The notes under the pieces were generated by a model, which ran no database searches, was not told the origin of the DNA, and saw only the letters and a list, made by a program, of their open reading frames with translations. From an uncultured bacterium (GTDB lineage: Bacteria; Hydrogenedentota; Hydrogenedentia; Hydrogenedentales; CAITNO01): a stretch of 10,260 bases of DNA. Of this stretch, positions 1 through 7,318 are shown piece by piece. Location of the stretch: NCBI GenBank assembly GCA_937923585.1, contig CALDSM010000690.1, positions 1 to 10,260 on the forward strand, in the 5' to 3' direction. Both the position numbers and the translations under genes were made by a program. Within the stretch, counting starts at the first letter, position 1. Every line of letters starts with the position of its first letter.

Positions 1-46
1 CGAGATCTGATCGTGACTGGAGTTCAGACGTGTGCTCTTCCGATCT
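1..46. other. Illumina TruSeq adapter/index contamination
   Basis: Bases 13-46 match the TruSeq read-2/index adapter ending in GCTCTTCCGATCT. Bases 1-6 (CGAGAT) match the end of the P7 arm. The six bases between them, CTGATC (7-12), are the reverse complement of the index GATCAG. This is untrimmed library sequence, not genome. It creates two well-known artefact peptides: MCSSDL at the start of a plus-strand frame, and IGRAHV as a false C-terminus of the glycosyltransferase on the minus strand. Genomic sequence begins at about base 47. Confidence 0.97.
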
Positions 47-1082
47 GACCCGAAACCGCCGCCGCGATGGCCTCCGGCCGGGTCACATCCACCAGAATGC
101 CGCAGTCCGCCTCCCGGACAATACGACTGACCTCGACGGCAAAATCCGGCGCCACCACCGGCCGCGCCTCGCGCATATAGTCGAAAAGTTTATGCGGCAT
201 TGCCAGGGTATGGTTAATCTGGCCCGGCTGAAAGAGAATCAGTCCAACTTGCGCGACGGATATGTGGCCCGGCACTTCCTCGAAAGGCACCGTTGGGATT
301 AGGACCATGTTTTCGTCCAGGCCCAATTCATGGATGCGCGCCCGAAACGCATCAAGGCTTCCGTAAATGTACTCGCCAAGCACCACGCAGCGCAGCGCGG
401 GGAATTCGGTCACCAGCAGTTGGACCGCGGCCAGCAACTGATAGGCGCCGCGGGTTTCGCCGAAGATTCCCTGGTGGATAATCACAGGACATCCCGCAAA
501 GCGCTCCCGGAGCGCCGCGGGGACTTCCGGACACATTGGCTGCAGACGATTGGTGTTGATGACGGTGACGCGCGGCACCGCAAGCCCTTTCCACAGCTCC
601 TCGAAACTCTCCCGCGTCAGAATGATCAGGTCCGTGAAACGCGCCATGAGGCGCATCATCAGAATCGTAAGCGCCTGCATGAATCCGCGCATGAAGCCGG
701 GGAAGAATTTGGCGAACTCGCTGGGAATGTGCTCGTGCATGTCCAGCACCACTTTGCCGCCCCGCAGCAGTTTCACGGCCAGCGCGGCCGCCCACGACTC
801 GGGTTCAGGCGCCAGATACACGTCGGCCCGCTCGCGACAGCCAAGCCGCACCAGATGCATTGCGGCAAGAAAGCGCCGTGGCAGGCTGTTCGCTGTCCTG
901 GTAAGGGCAAATCGGATGCCGTGGCTGTCGCGCCCGTCCTGCAAAGCGGGTTTTCCGCCCTGTCCGGGCGGCGGACAAATGCACACGATGTCATGGCCCG
1001 CCGCCGCCAGGCTCAGCCCAATCTTGTGGTATACGCGTTTGTCGAAGGGCTCATGGATGACGCTAAGGATGCAGATCCGCAA
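47..1082 (-). CDS. GT4-type glycosyltransferase, 3' end missing
   Basis: Probably transfers a sugar from an activated nucleotide donor to a cytoplasmic or membrane-linked glycan acceptor; donor and acceptor are unknown. About 345 genomic residues are present. The N-terminal half opens with a Rossmann strand (MRICILSV) and has the LDMHEHIP segment (residues 113-120) typical of GT-B enzymes of the GT4 kind. The C-terminal half has VIIHQG near 200, VVLGEY near 233, and the donor-binding stretch MPHKLFDYM (295-303) followed by ARPVVAPD. The expected final helices are lost at the contig edge, and the last apparent residues IGRAHV are adapter-encoded. The start is a TTG codon, chosen because the Rossmann strand begins there and AGAGG lies 9 bases upstream. 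It follows the oxidoreductase stop codon by three bases in the same frame, so the two genes are almost certainly co-transcribed and translationally coupled. Family call is good; specificity is unknown. Confidence 0.88.
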
Positions 1083-1085
1083 GGT

Positions 1086-3332
1086 CTAGAACCTCTGTGC
1101 CTTTCCGCTGCGCGCCGACTCCATCGCGGCCAGTGCGATGCGCGTGGCCTCCAGACCGTCTTCCGCGGAGACTTGAAGCGTGCCCTTTCCCTGAACCGCC
1201 TTAATGAAATTCTCCAGCAGCACGGCATGGCCCTTGTCCTGCCGGCCTTTCCACTGACCGGCGCCGGGCGCGTCCTTGATTTCCAGGCTGAGGAAATCAT
1301 CCAGCACGGCCATGCCGCCGCCGGAGAACACCTCGATGCGCTCCTTGCCGCAGTTTGGCGAACCGGCCACCGTGTAAAGAACCGTCGCCACGGAGCCGTC
1401 CGAAAAGCGCAGAACGGCCGTGAGTTCATCGTCCCGGCTGCCCAATTCCGCACACAGCGAAACCAGCCGCGCCTGCCGTTCCCGGTCCCCCGAGTCACCC
1501 TGGACCAAATGTCGAACAAAGTCAAAGAAATGCACCGCCTCGCCCAGGATACGTCCCCCGCCCACCTCCGGGTCCAGCGTCCAATGGTCCGCGGGCAGCG
1601 GCCCCGCGTTGCACCGGTACAGGATGGTCTTTGGAATCGGGGACTTTTGCGAAGGGCCGGGTGCCGCAACCGGACTCACGTCCCCTGCGAACGCCTGTAT
1701 CAGTCGGCTGCCCAGCGGCGATAAACGTCGGTTAAAACCGACCGACACCAGCACCTGCTTTTCGCTGGCCGCATCGCAGATGCGCCGGCAGTCCTCTATT
1801 GTCAGCGCCAGCGGCTTCTCCACCAGCACATGCTTGCCCGCGACAATGGCATCGAGCGCGATCTGCGCGTGCAGGTTGTGGCGCGTCGAAATCAACACCG
1901 CATCCACCGAGGGGTCTTCGAGTGCCTGATGATAGTCCGTGGTGCAGGCCGCAGCCCTGTAGCGGTCGGCAATGGCGCGCGCCTTGACGCCGTTTCGTGT
2001 GGCTATGGCGGCGATGCGCACGCCCGGCAGCTTGGCGAGAATCGGCAGTTGCACCCCCGTGGCAAAGGACCCGGCGCCGATCAGCGCGACGCCGACTTCG
2101 TTCCCGCGCCGCGAATCGGGTTTGCCTTTCGCCGTTCTGAGGCATTGCTGCCGCCTCACTTCGGCAAGGGGAGTCAATGTCCCGTCTGCACTCTCCGTTT
2201 CACTTTCCAGGTCGTGGCGCAGTACCGCGGCAAAGATCTTGCCTTCGGCAAGTTCCCCGTATGCCCTTTCCGCGTCGTCCACTGGATAGATCGTCGGCCG
2301 CAGCCGCAGCGGATGCAGGAAATGGCTGTGCTCAACGTCCCCCAGCAGGTTCATCAGACGCAGATACTCGGCCATGTTTCGGCCTTCGGTCCAGCGCACA
2401 TAGCCGATGGGATAGTCGAAGCCCTTCTCCTCGTATTCGCCCGCATAGCGCCCGGGACCGTATGAACAGGAAATCCGCAGGTCGAGCTCCTTCTTGTACA
2501 TGGCCTCGCGGTTGAGGTCCATGCCCACCGCGCCCACCACCACCACGCGGCCCTTCTGGCGGCACAGTTCAAACGCGTTGTTGACCACCTCGCTCGACGC
2601 CGTACCCGCGCAGATAATGACCGCATCCACACCGTATCCCGCCGTGGTTGCGCGGGCCAGCCGGACAAGCTGCTCGGCGGAGTCGGTGAAGTGGCCCATC
2701 TCCCGGAACGGCGCAAGCCGCCCCCGCAGCGGATCGTAGCCAACGACATGGCAGCCGTTGAGCCGCAGCAGTCCCGCCGTGATCTGCCCCACCAGTCCCA
2801 ACCCCATCACAACGACCGTCTCACCCAGCATGGGTTCGGCCCGGCGCACACCCTGCATCGCGATCGCGCCAATGGCCACAAAGGCGGCGTTGTCATAGTC
2901 GAGGCCGTCGGGGATCGGCGTCACCAACTGGTGCGGCACCAGGTTGTATTCTGCATGCACGGCATAGCCCATCCCGGCACACGCGACCCGGTCCCCCACG
3001 CTGAACCCCGGCACCCCCGCGCCCACTTCGACAATTCTCCCGGCGGAGCTGTATCCGGGCGTGCCCGGGTCGGAGAGCTTGGCGCGGACCAAATCGGCCG
3101 TGGCCTTGATGCCGACCGTCGCGAACTTGCGCTTGAGTTTCTCCACGCTGAGCGGGTTCTTCAGGTGCTTCATGGCCAGCGACAGCGCGCCGCCGCCGGA
3201 CACCATGGAAGATTCGGTACCCGAACTGATGGCCGAGCGGCAAACACGGACCAGCACCATGCCCGGTTCAATCGTCGGGACAGGCACCTCCTCCACGCTG
3301 ACTTTTCCGGCCTTGATGACGACCTGCTTCAT
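1086..3332 (-). CDS. Two-domain oxidoreductase: MDR dehydrogenase fused to Gfo/Idh/MocA domain
   Basis: A 748-residue fusion of two NAD(P)-dependent dehydrogenase modules, matching the family annotated as bi-domain-containing oxidoreductase, which is often found in polysaccharide loci. Residues 1-370 are a medium-chain (alcohol-dehydrogenase-like) module: a GroES-like part with CRSAISSGTES (31-41), then a nucleotide fold with GLGLVG (177-182) and an acidic residue, D200. About 40 low-complexity linker residues follow. Residues 413-748 are a Gfo/Idh/MocA module with IGAGSFATG (418-426), EKP (505-507) and GEAVHFFDF (597-605), where H601 is the likely catalytic histidine. Oddly, the usual GHE zinc motif reads GYSSAG (93-98) and no four-cysteine zinc lobe is visible, so the first module may be zinc-independent. 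The start is the ATG at 3332, with GGAG six bases upstream; a ten-residue extension is possible but unsupported. The substrate is probably a (nucleotide-)sugar, inferred from the family and the adjacent glycosyltransferase. Confidence 0.9.
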   Translation of the reverse strand: MKQVVIKAGKVSVEEVPVPTIEPGMVLVRVCRSAISSGTESSMVSGGGALSLAMKHLKNPLSVEKLKRKFATVGIKATADLVRAKLSDPGTPGYSSAGRIVEVGAGVPGFSVGDRVACAGMGYAVHAEYNLVPHQLVTPIPDGLDYDNAAFVAIGAIAMQGVRRAEPMLGETVVVMGLGLVGQITAGLLRLNGCHVVGYDPLRGRLAPFREMGHFTDSAEQLVRLARATTAGYGVDAVIICAGTASSEVVNNAFELCRQKGRVVVVGAVGMDLNREAMYKKELDLRISCSYGPGRYAGEYEEKGFDYPIGYVRWTEGRNMAEYLRLMNLLGDVEHSHFLHPLRLRPTIYPVDDAERAYGELAEGKIFAAVLRHDLESETESADGTLTPLAEVRRQQCLRTAKGKPDSRRGNEVGVALIGAGSFATGVQLPILAKLPGVRIAAIATRNGVKARAIADRYRAAACTTDYHQALEDPSVDAVLISTRHNLHAQIALDAIVAGKHVLVEKPLALTIEDCRRICDAASEKQVLVSVGFNRRLSPLGSRLIQAFAGDVSPVAAPGPSQKSPIPKTILYRCNAGPLPADHWTLDPEVGGGRILGEAVHFFDFVRHLVQGDSGDRERQARLVSLCAELGSRDDELTAVLRFSDGSVATVLYTVAGSPNCGKERIEVFSGGGMAVLDDFLSLEIKDAPGAGQWKGRQDKGHAVLLENFIKAVQGKGTLQVSAEDGLEATRIALAAMESARSGKAQRF
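1092..1096 (-). promoter_or_regulatory. Ribosome binding site for the glycosyltransferase (TTG start)
   Basis: AGAGG on the minus strand, inside the last codons of the oxidoreductase gene, sits 9 bases before the TTG at 1082. It supports the non-ATG start and translational coupling of the pair. Confidence 0.55.
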
Positions 3333-3338
3333 GTGCGG

Positions 3339-3342
3339 CTCC
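3339..3342 (-). promoter_or_regulatory. Ribosome binding site for the two-domain oxidoreductase
   Basis: GGAG on the minus strand, six bases before the ATG at 3332. It decides this start over the in-frame codon ten residues upstream. Confidence 0.6.
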
Positions 3343-3367
3343 AGACAGGGGTTGTTCAACAAAGCCT

Positions 3368-3396
3368 ATCATACTGACCCGCCGGAACTTGGACAA
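3368..3396 (-). promoter_or_regulatory. Predicted sigma70-type promoter for oxidoreductase-glycosyltransferase unit
   Basis: On the minus strand TTGTCC (3396-3391) and TATGAT (3373-3368) are separated by exactly 17 bases, in the 87-base gap between the membrane-protein stop and the oxidoreductase start. Transcription would begin near 3361, leaving a leader of about 29 bases that contains the GGAG site. The TATGAT box matches the consensus at five of six positions. The two downstream genes may therefore be transcribed independently of the membrane protein. Prediction from consensus only. Confidence 0.5.
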
Positions 3397-3419
3397 GCTT
3401 GGCTTTGCCGATCCGGACC

Positions 3420-5510
3420 CTACCGGTGTATCACGCTCTTGACCACCGGCCGCACCCGCCAGTCTGCATCGGGCCCAAGACGCAGATTCGGACGGCCGCT
3501 GCCCCAGCCGTCATACTTGTCGCCATATACGCTCCGGTTGACGGTCAGGTAGACGGTGGAACAAAGAAGAAATGCCACAAGCCCCGCTATGGCCCACTTC
3601 TTGATGAAGGGGCCGTAGTTCACCGGCTCGCATATCTCCACGGACTCCCGGTCCCGCGCGCAGACGAGGATAATGAAGGTAACGATTAGACCATGCACCG
3701 CAATCGCCCCTTCGGTGGCGAGCCGCTGACCGTTGAATCCCACCACCGCCCGCAGGAAATTCCCGACGACAATCTCCCAGAGAAAGATGAGGTAGAACAT
3801 CTGGCCGATGCCCAGCCAGGTGCGCGGAACGGCGGCAATGGGCCGCCGCACATGCGCCGCCATCACCGCCACGGTGCAGGCCGTCACCAGCAGGAAGAAC
3901 AGGGTGAACCATGCGAACGCTGACATCTCGATGCCGCTGATGAGCGGCATCTTCATCAGCAGAGGCATTGCCCGGAATCCACCCGCCTGTTCCCTGGTCC
4001 AGTCCTCCACACATTTGATCATGTTTACGTACACCAAGATATTCAGAATGAAGGCGATGGAGAAGACTTCGGTCCACTTGCGAGTGCGCGGTTCGCCTTC
4101 ATGGGACTTCACACGGGACGCAAGCAACCCCATGGCCACGGCGATGGAAAGCCCGTAGAGGAAGCCCACCCCCTGTTCCGCCGCAATGCTGTGCCAGTTC
4201 GCACTGCGCCAATGCGCCCACCGCTCCACCACCGACGGGTCTTTCTCCAGCACCGGATTGCCCGGCATGAGCATGAGTATCTTGATGAACTGGGCGGTAA
4301 TGAAGCTTAGCCCGCCCAGGAAGAACGACACCACACCCGCCGCGGCCACAGGCATCAGCCTATATCGCCGCATGTAGAGCAGCGCGCCGAGGAACGCGCC
4401 GACCGTGTTTGCCCAACTGTCGCCGCGCGGCGGCATCATCCGGAACCCGCCCACTGCCTGGAAAAACGGCAGGTTGGACAGCAGCACCGGGCAAACAATG
4501 AAACAGAGGTGGCTGCCGACCGCAATGTACAGGAGCAACTTGGAGCCGTTGCGCCATTTCCCGTAGGTGACAAAATAGAGGATGATTCCCAGGATCAGCC
4601 CAATGACCCAGCCCATGTGCCACGAGAAATCGGTGAACAGCGTGGGCCAGTTGGTGATCATGTCCTTCGGATCGAAGGGCTGGCCCGTGGCGGGGTTGAT
4701 GGCGCTCAGGTCGCCCTGGGTGTGAACAATCAGGCCCAGCAGGCCACGGCCAATCCATTCCAGCAACTGCTCCGTCTTCACCAGCGGATAGCCAATCACG
4801 CCCAAATGCGCGCCGACCCACCCAATCACATCCGTGGCGTGCTGCAGTACGGCCCCGCCGAGCGCGCCGATCCCGCCCCAGCGAACCAGGTCACGCCACC
4901 CCTCGCCGCGCCGGTTCCAGAAGTCATAGGCGCAAAGCGCAAGCAGCGCCAGTGTAGTCTCCACCCACTCGCTATCCAGCCAGTAGAGCGGACTGCGCTG
5001 CCGGAAATCCGCGTTCTCCATGCCCAGTCCCGGAACATGCGCCTGATACCACTGTACGAAAGCATCCTCACCAAAATACTGGAGCGTCCATATCGCGAAC
5101 ACCCAGCAGATGGGCTTGAAGATGGCGGTGAGTTTTTCCCGCCCTTCAACGGCAGCGTAGGCGGTGCCCACCCCCCCCATGCCGGTCCACAGGGCACCCG
5201 TCATGAACGTCACGAAGAATCCGTAGATCTGCGTCGGCAGATGCCCGCTCTGCGTGTAGGCCATGACGGGCATATAGGCAATGGACCCGCCAAACCCCCA
5301 GCCGCAGGCGCCGAAGAAGGCAAAGAACGGGAGGCGCCGCCGCCAGTCTTCGCGGCCCGAGAAGAGGCTCACCGCGATGCCCGCCAGCGTGCCGGCCATC
5401 ATCGCGCCAAACTCGTGCCCAAAATTCCCGCGAATGCCCCAGCCGATGGACAGGGAAAGGGCGATTAGGAACAGCGTAACGGGTCTGAAACTCGGGGAAA
5501 TGCGCGTCAT
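3420..5510 (-). CDS. Orphan polytopic membrane protein, function unknown
   Basis: About 696 residues with roughly 14-17 hydrophobic segments spread over the whole length, so an integral inner-membrane protein. I do not recognise a characterised family. Notable parts are a glycine-rich N-terminal pair of helices (SIGWGIRGNFGHEFGAMMAG, about 21-40), a second glycine-rich block (FFGACGWGFGGSIAYM), a loop with GGFRMMPPRGDSWAN, and a short hydrophilic C-terminal tail rich in Gly, Arg and Asp after the last helix. The conserved-looking Gly/His/Glu/Arg residues inside helices suggest a transporter or membrane enzyme rather than a scaffold, but this is inference. The start is the ATG at 5510, with GGAG six bases upstream; a longer reading from 5657 adds 49 residues without hydrophobic character and is rejected. 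The gene is divergent from the secreted PHP gene and upstream of the oxidoreductase-glycosyltransferase pair. A run of eight G lies within the coding strand at 5171-5178. Confidence 0.85.
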   Translation of the reverse strand: MTRISPSFRPVTLFLIALSLSIGWGIRGNFGHEFGAMMAGTLAGIAVSLFSGREDWRRRLPFFAFFGACGWGFGGSIAYMPVMAYTQSGHLPTQIYGFFVTFMTGALWTGMGGVGTAYAAVEGREKLTAIFKPICWVFAIWTLQYFGEDAFVQWYQAHVPGLGMENADFRQRSPLYWLDSEWVETTLALLALCAYDFWNRRGEGWRDLVRWGGIGALGGAVLQHATDVIGWVGAHLGVIGYPLVKTEQLLEWIGRGLLGLIVHTQGDLSAINPATGQPFDPKDMITNWPTLFTDFSWHMGWVIGLILGIILYFVTYGKWRNGSKLLLYIAVGSHLCFIVCPVLLSNLPFFQAVGGFRMMPPRGDSWANTVGAFLGALLYMRRYRLMPVAAAGVVSFFLGGLSFITAQFIKILMLMPGNPVLEKDPSVVERWAHWRSANWHSIAAEQGVGFLYGLSIAVAMGLLASRVKSHEGEPRTRKWTEVFSIAFILNILVYVNMIKCVEDWTREQAGGFRAMPLLMKMPLISGIEMSAFAWFTLFFLLVTACTVAVMAAHVRRPIAAVPRTWLGIGQMFYLIFLWEIVVGNFLRAVVGFNGQRLATEGAIAVHGLIVTFIILVCARDRESVEICEPVNYGPFIKKWAIAGLVAFLLCSTVYLTVNRSVYGDKYDGWGSGRPNLRLGPDADWRVRPVVKSVIHR

Positions 5511-5516
5511 GGCAGG

Positions 5517-5520
5517 CTCC
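5517..5520 (-). promoter_or_regulatory. Ribosome binding site for the membrane protein
   Basis: GGAG on the minus strand, six bases before the ATG at 5510. It fixes the start 49 codons downstream of the longest possible frame and has the same layout as the site of the oxidoreductase gene. Confidence 0.6.
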
Positions 5521-5523
5521 AAG

Positions 5524-5591
5524 GGTTGCAACCGTTCATTGGACCGATGAATCGGCATAAGGTTGCACCCGGACACACCGCTTGTCAAGCG
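5524..5591. promoter_or_regulatory. Divergent intergenic region with short palindromes
   Basis: The 164-base gap between two divergently read genes must hold promoters for both. Visible elements are the palindrome GGTTGCAACC (5524-5533), a second GGTTGCA copy at 5561-5567, the short inverted pair CCGAT/ATCGG (5544-5555), and CGCTTGTCAAGCG (5579-5591), a 6+1+6 palindrome. Read on the minus strand the last contains a perfect TTGACA (5588-5583), but no convincing -10 box lies at the right distance. These could be operator half-sites; no regulator is known. Confidence 0.3.
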
Positions 5592-5659
5592 CGGGACCGC
5601 CTTTGGTTTCGCTTGATCGGGGTCCTGTGCCTGTGGCATTTTGACCTTCCAACCCATTG

Positions 5660-5665
5660 AAGGAG
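5660..5665 (+). promoter_or_regulatory. Ribosome binding site for the PHP protein
   Basis: AAGGAG, nine bases before the ATG at 5675. It lies inside the longer TTG-initiated frame and so favours the ATG start. Confidence 0.65.
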
Positions 5666-5674
5666 AAAAGAGTC

Positions 5675-7096
5675 ATGTCCACGCCCTGTTATGCGAGAAC
5701 CCTGCTGCTGGCGGCCCTGTGCCTTGCCGCAACCGCTGTCTACGCCGATTTCTCCACACTGCCAACCCTGCCCGACGGCGGGCGTGTGCGGGCGGTAAAC
5801 CGCTATTTCGACGTGACGCCGCGCGTCGCCAAAGCCGATGCGGAAACCACCATCGTCATCCAGCCCCTCTTTGACCACGTGCGTTTCCGTCCCGAATGCA
5901 CCTATGAGTTCACCTATACCGCGGCAGACCAGGTCTATTCCGAGAAGTCGCCGTTCCACGCCAAGCCCCAGCCGGTGAAACCGGCAGACAACCGCATCAC
6001 CCTCACCCTGTTTCTGGCCGGAGAGCAGGAGCACCTGCTCGTCCTCGAAGAGATTAACGCGGACAAGCGCAAGGTCATGGGCGACTTTCATTTCTACACC
6101 GTGAAGGATGATCTGCTGGCGCTGCGCCCCTTCAAGGGCGATTTCCACATGCACAGCAACAACTCCGACGGTGTCGAGTCCCCGGCCTACGTGGCCGGTG
6201 CCTGCCGCCGCGCAGGGCTCGACTGGATGGCGCTCTCCGACCACCGCAAATATGAGCCCTCGGCGAAACTGCCCGAAGCGTTTCAGGGCGTTCCCATTGA
6301 CCTGCGCATCTATCCCGGCGAAGAGTGTCATTCCCCGGACAACCCCGTACACATCATCGCATTTGGCCACAACTCAGGCATACGCGATCTCTACATGGAC
6401 GCCGCCGAACCGCAGGCCCGCGCGGAAGTCGCCGAACTGGTCAAGAAGCTTGCGCCCCTCCCCGCGGATGTCAACAAATGGCACTACGCCTCCTGCCAGT
6501 GGGTGACCGGCAAAATCCACGAGCGCGGCGGACTGGCCATGCTCTGCCATCCCTACTGGGTCACCCGGGGTGCCCACAACATTGCCGAACCGCTGCTGGG
6601 CGCGCTGCTGGACGCCAATTTCTTCGACACGCTCGAAGTCGTCAGCGGCAATCCCTCCGATGAGGCCAACGGCTACGACTCCGACGTGCTCCAGGCATCC
6701 CGGTATGCGCAGGGCCGGGCGGACGGACTGAAGATTTCCGCCTGCGGCATTTCCGACGCCCACGGCTGCGAACGCGGCGAGACCTTTGGCCGCAACTTCA
6801 CCGTCGTTTTTGCCCCCAACGCCGACCTTCCAAACATACAATCCGCCATCAAGCGGGGAAACTGCACCGCCGTCGAGATCATGCGCGGCGAGCGCCCCCA
6901 AGTCGAAGGCGGCTACCGCCTGACCAAGTACACGCTCTTCCTCCTGCGCGAGGTCATGCCCCAGCACGACGAACTCTGTGTTGAGGAAGGCCGCCTCCTG
7001 CTCAGCCACGCAGCGGGCAAGACCGGCGCCGCAGACCGCCTCAAGGCCTGCCAGGGCCAGATCAAGGCCCTGTACGACCAGTATTGGGCGCACTGA
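5675..7096 (+). CDS. Secreted PHP-domain metal-dependent hydrolase
   Basis: 473 residues. A Sec signal peptide covers about 1-24 (hydrophobic LLLAALCLAATAVYA, likely cut before D25), so the protein is exported. Residues 25-150 look like a beta-rich N-terminal domain. The PHP domain begins near 153 and has the expected metal-ligand motifs: H158 and H160 in FHMHS, D165, H190 in SDH, E216/E217 in PGEE, H226 in VHIIAFG, H292 in CHPYW and D361/H363 in SDAH. PHP proteins are trinuclear-metal phosphoesterases. This full set predicts an active enzyme, probably on a phosphate ester outside the cytoplasm; the substrate is unknown. The start is the ATG at 5675, with AAGGAG nine bases upstream; a TTG at 5657 would precede this site and is rejected. 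No partner gene adjoins it on the same strand; a REPIN-like element follows the stop. Confidence 0.88.
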   Translation: MSTPCYARTLLLAALCLAATAVYADFSTLPTLPDGGRVRAVNRYFDVTPRVAKADAETTIVIQPLFDHVRFRPECTYEFTYTAADQVYSEKSPFHAKPQPVKPADNRITLTLFLAGEQEHLLVLEEINADKRKVMGDFHFYTVKDDLLALRPFKGDFHMHSNNSDGVESPAYVAGACRRAGLDWMALSDHRKYEPSAKLPEAFQGVPIDLRIYPGEECHSPDNPVHIIAFGHNSGIRDLYMDAAEPQARAEVAELVKKLAPLPADVNKWHYASCQWVTGKIHERGGLAMLCHPYWVTRGAHNIAEPLLGALLDANFFDTLEVVSGNPSDEANGYDSDVLQASRYAQGRADGLKISACGISDAHGCERGETFGRNFTVVFAPNADLPNIQSAIKRGNCTAVEIMRGERPQVEGGYRLTKYTLFLLREVMPQHDELCVEEGRLLLSHAAGKTGAADRLKACQGQIKALYDQYWAH

Positions 7097-7112
7097 GAGA
7101 CTGCGGGATTCT

Positions 7113-7211
7113 CTCCGCCGTCATTCCCGCGAAGGCGGGAATCCAGGGGCGTAACCTGTGGTTTCACCCCGCGTGTCCTGGATTCCCGCCTTCGCGGGAA
7201 TGACGGCGGAG
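7113..7211. repeat. REPIN-like element: perfect 35-bp inverted repeat
   Basis: The arms at 7113-7147 and 7177-7211 are exact reverse complements over 35 bases, separated by 29 bases. Each arm also contains its own hairpin: TTCCCGC, loop GAAG, GCGGGAA (7124-7141, mirrored in the right arm). The core CCCGCGAAGGCGGGAATCC is a repeat I recognise as scattered through many unrelated bacterial genomes; its translation gives the familiar spurious peptides SFPRRRES and DSRLRGND. The two-arm layout fits a REPIN/MITE mobilised in trans, for example by a RAYT-type transposase, but no transposase is in the window. Its position just after the PHP stop means it could also act as a transcription terminator or RNA stabiliser. 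Confidence 0.85.
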
Positions 7212-7283
7212 CGGTTTGGTCATAAGGGATTCCGGCATTAAGCAGTATTGGATGCGTTTGCCCTGTCGCCCCGCGAATTTCGA

Positions 7284-7312
7284 TTGCCCCGCAACCCAAA
7301 CCGCGCTATAAT
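7284..7312 (+). promoter_or_regulatory. Sigma70-type promoter for the riboswitch operon
   Basis: TTGCCC (7284-7289), a 17-base spacer, then a perfect TATAAT (7307-7312). The predicted transcription start is near 7319, exactly where the cobalamin riboswitch begins. This coincidence makes the call stronger than a consensus match alone. Confidence 0.75.
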
Positions 7313-7318
7313 ACCCCC

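Noticed and set aside
30..302. Plus-strand frame beginning MCSSDL
   Set aside because: Its start is encoded by the sequencing adapter and the rest is antisense to the glycosyltransferase.
330..1724. Long plus-strand open frame of 464 codons
   Set aside because: Antisense to two well-supported genes, with low-complexity Arg/Gln/His-rich composition typical of GC-rich shadow frames.
5585..6370. Minus-strand open frame of 261 codons over the PHP gene start
   Set aside because: Complement of a PHP coding region with clear motifs; no ribosome binding site or recognisable domain.
6374..7093. Minus-strand open frame of 239 codons
   Set aside because: Shadow of the PHP domain's second half; Gly/Ala/Val-rich composition fits complement of a GC-rich gene.
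7113..7211. CRISPR-like repeat
   Set aside because: Only two copies, in inverted orientation with a single 29-base loop; no direct repeat-spacer series.
6913..7299. Minus-strand frame with SFPRRRES and DSRLRGND
   Set aside because: These peptides are translations of the REPIN-like repeat, a known source of spurious proteins.
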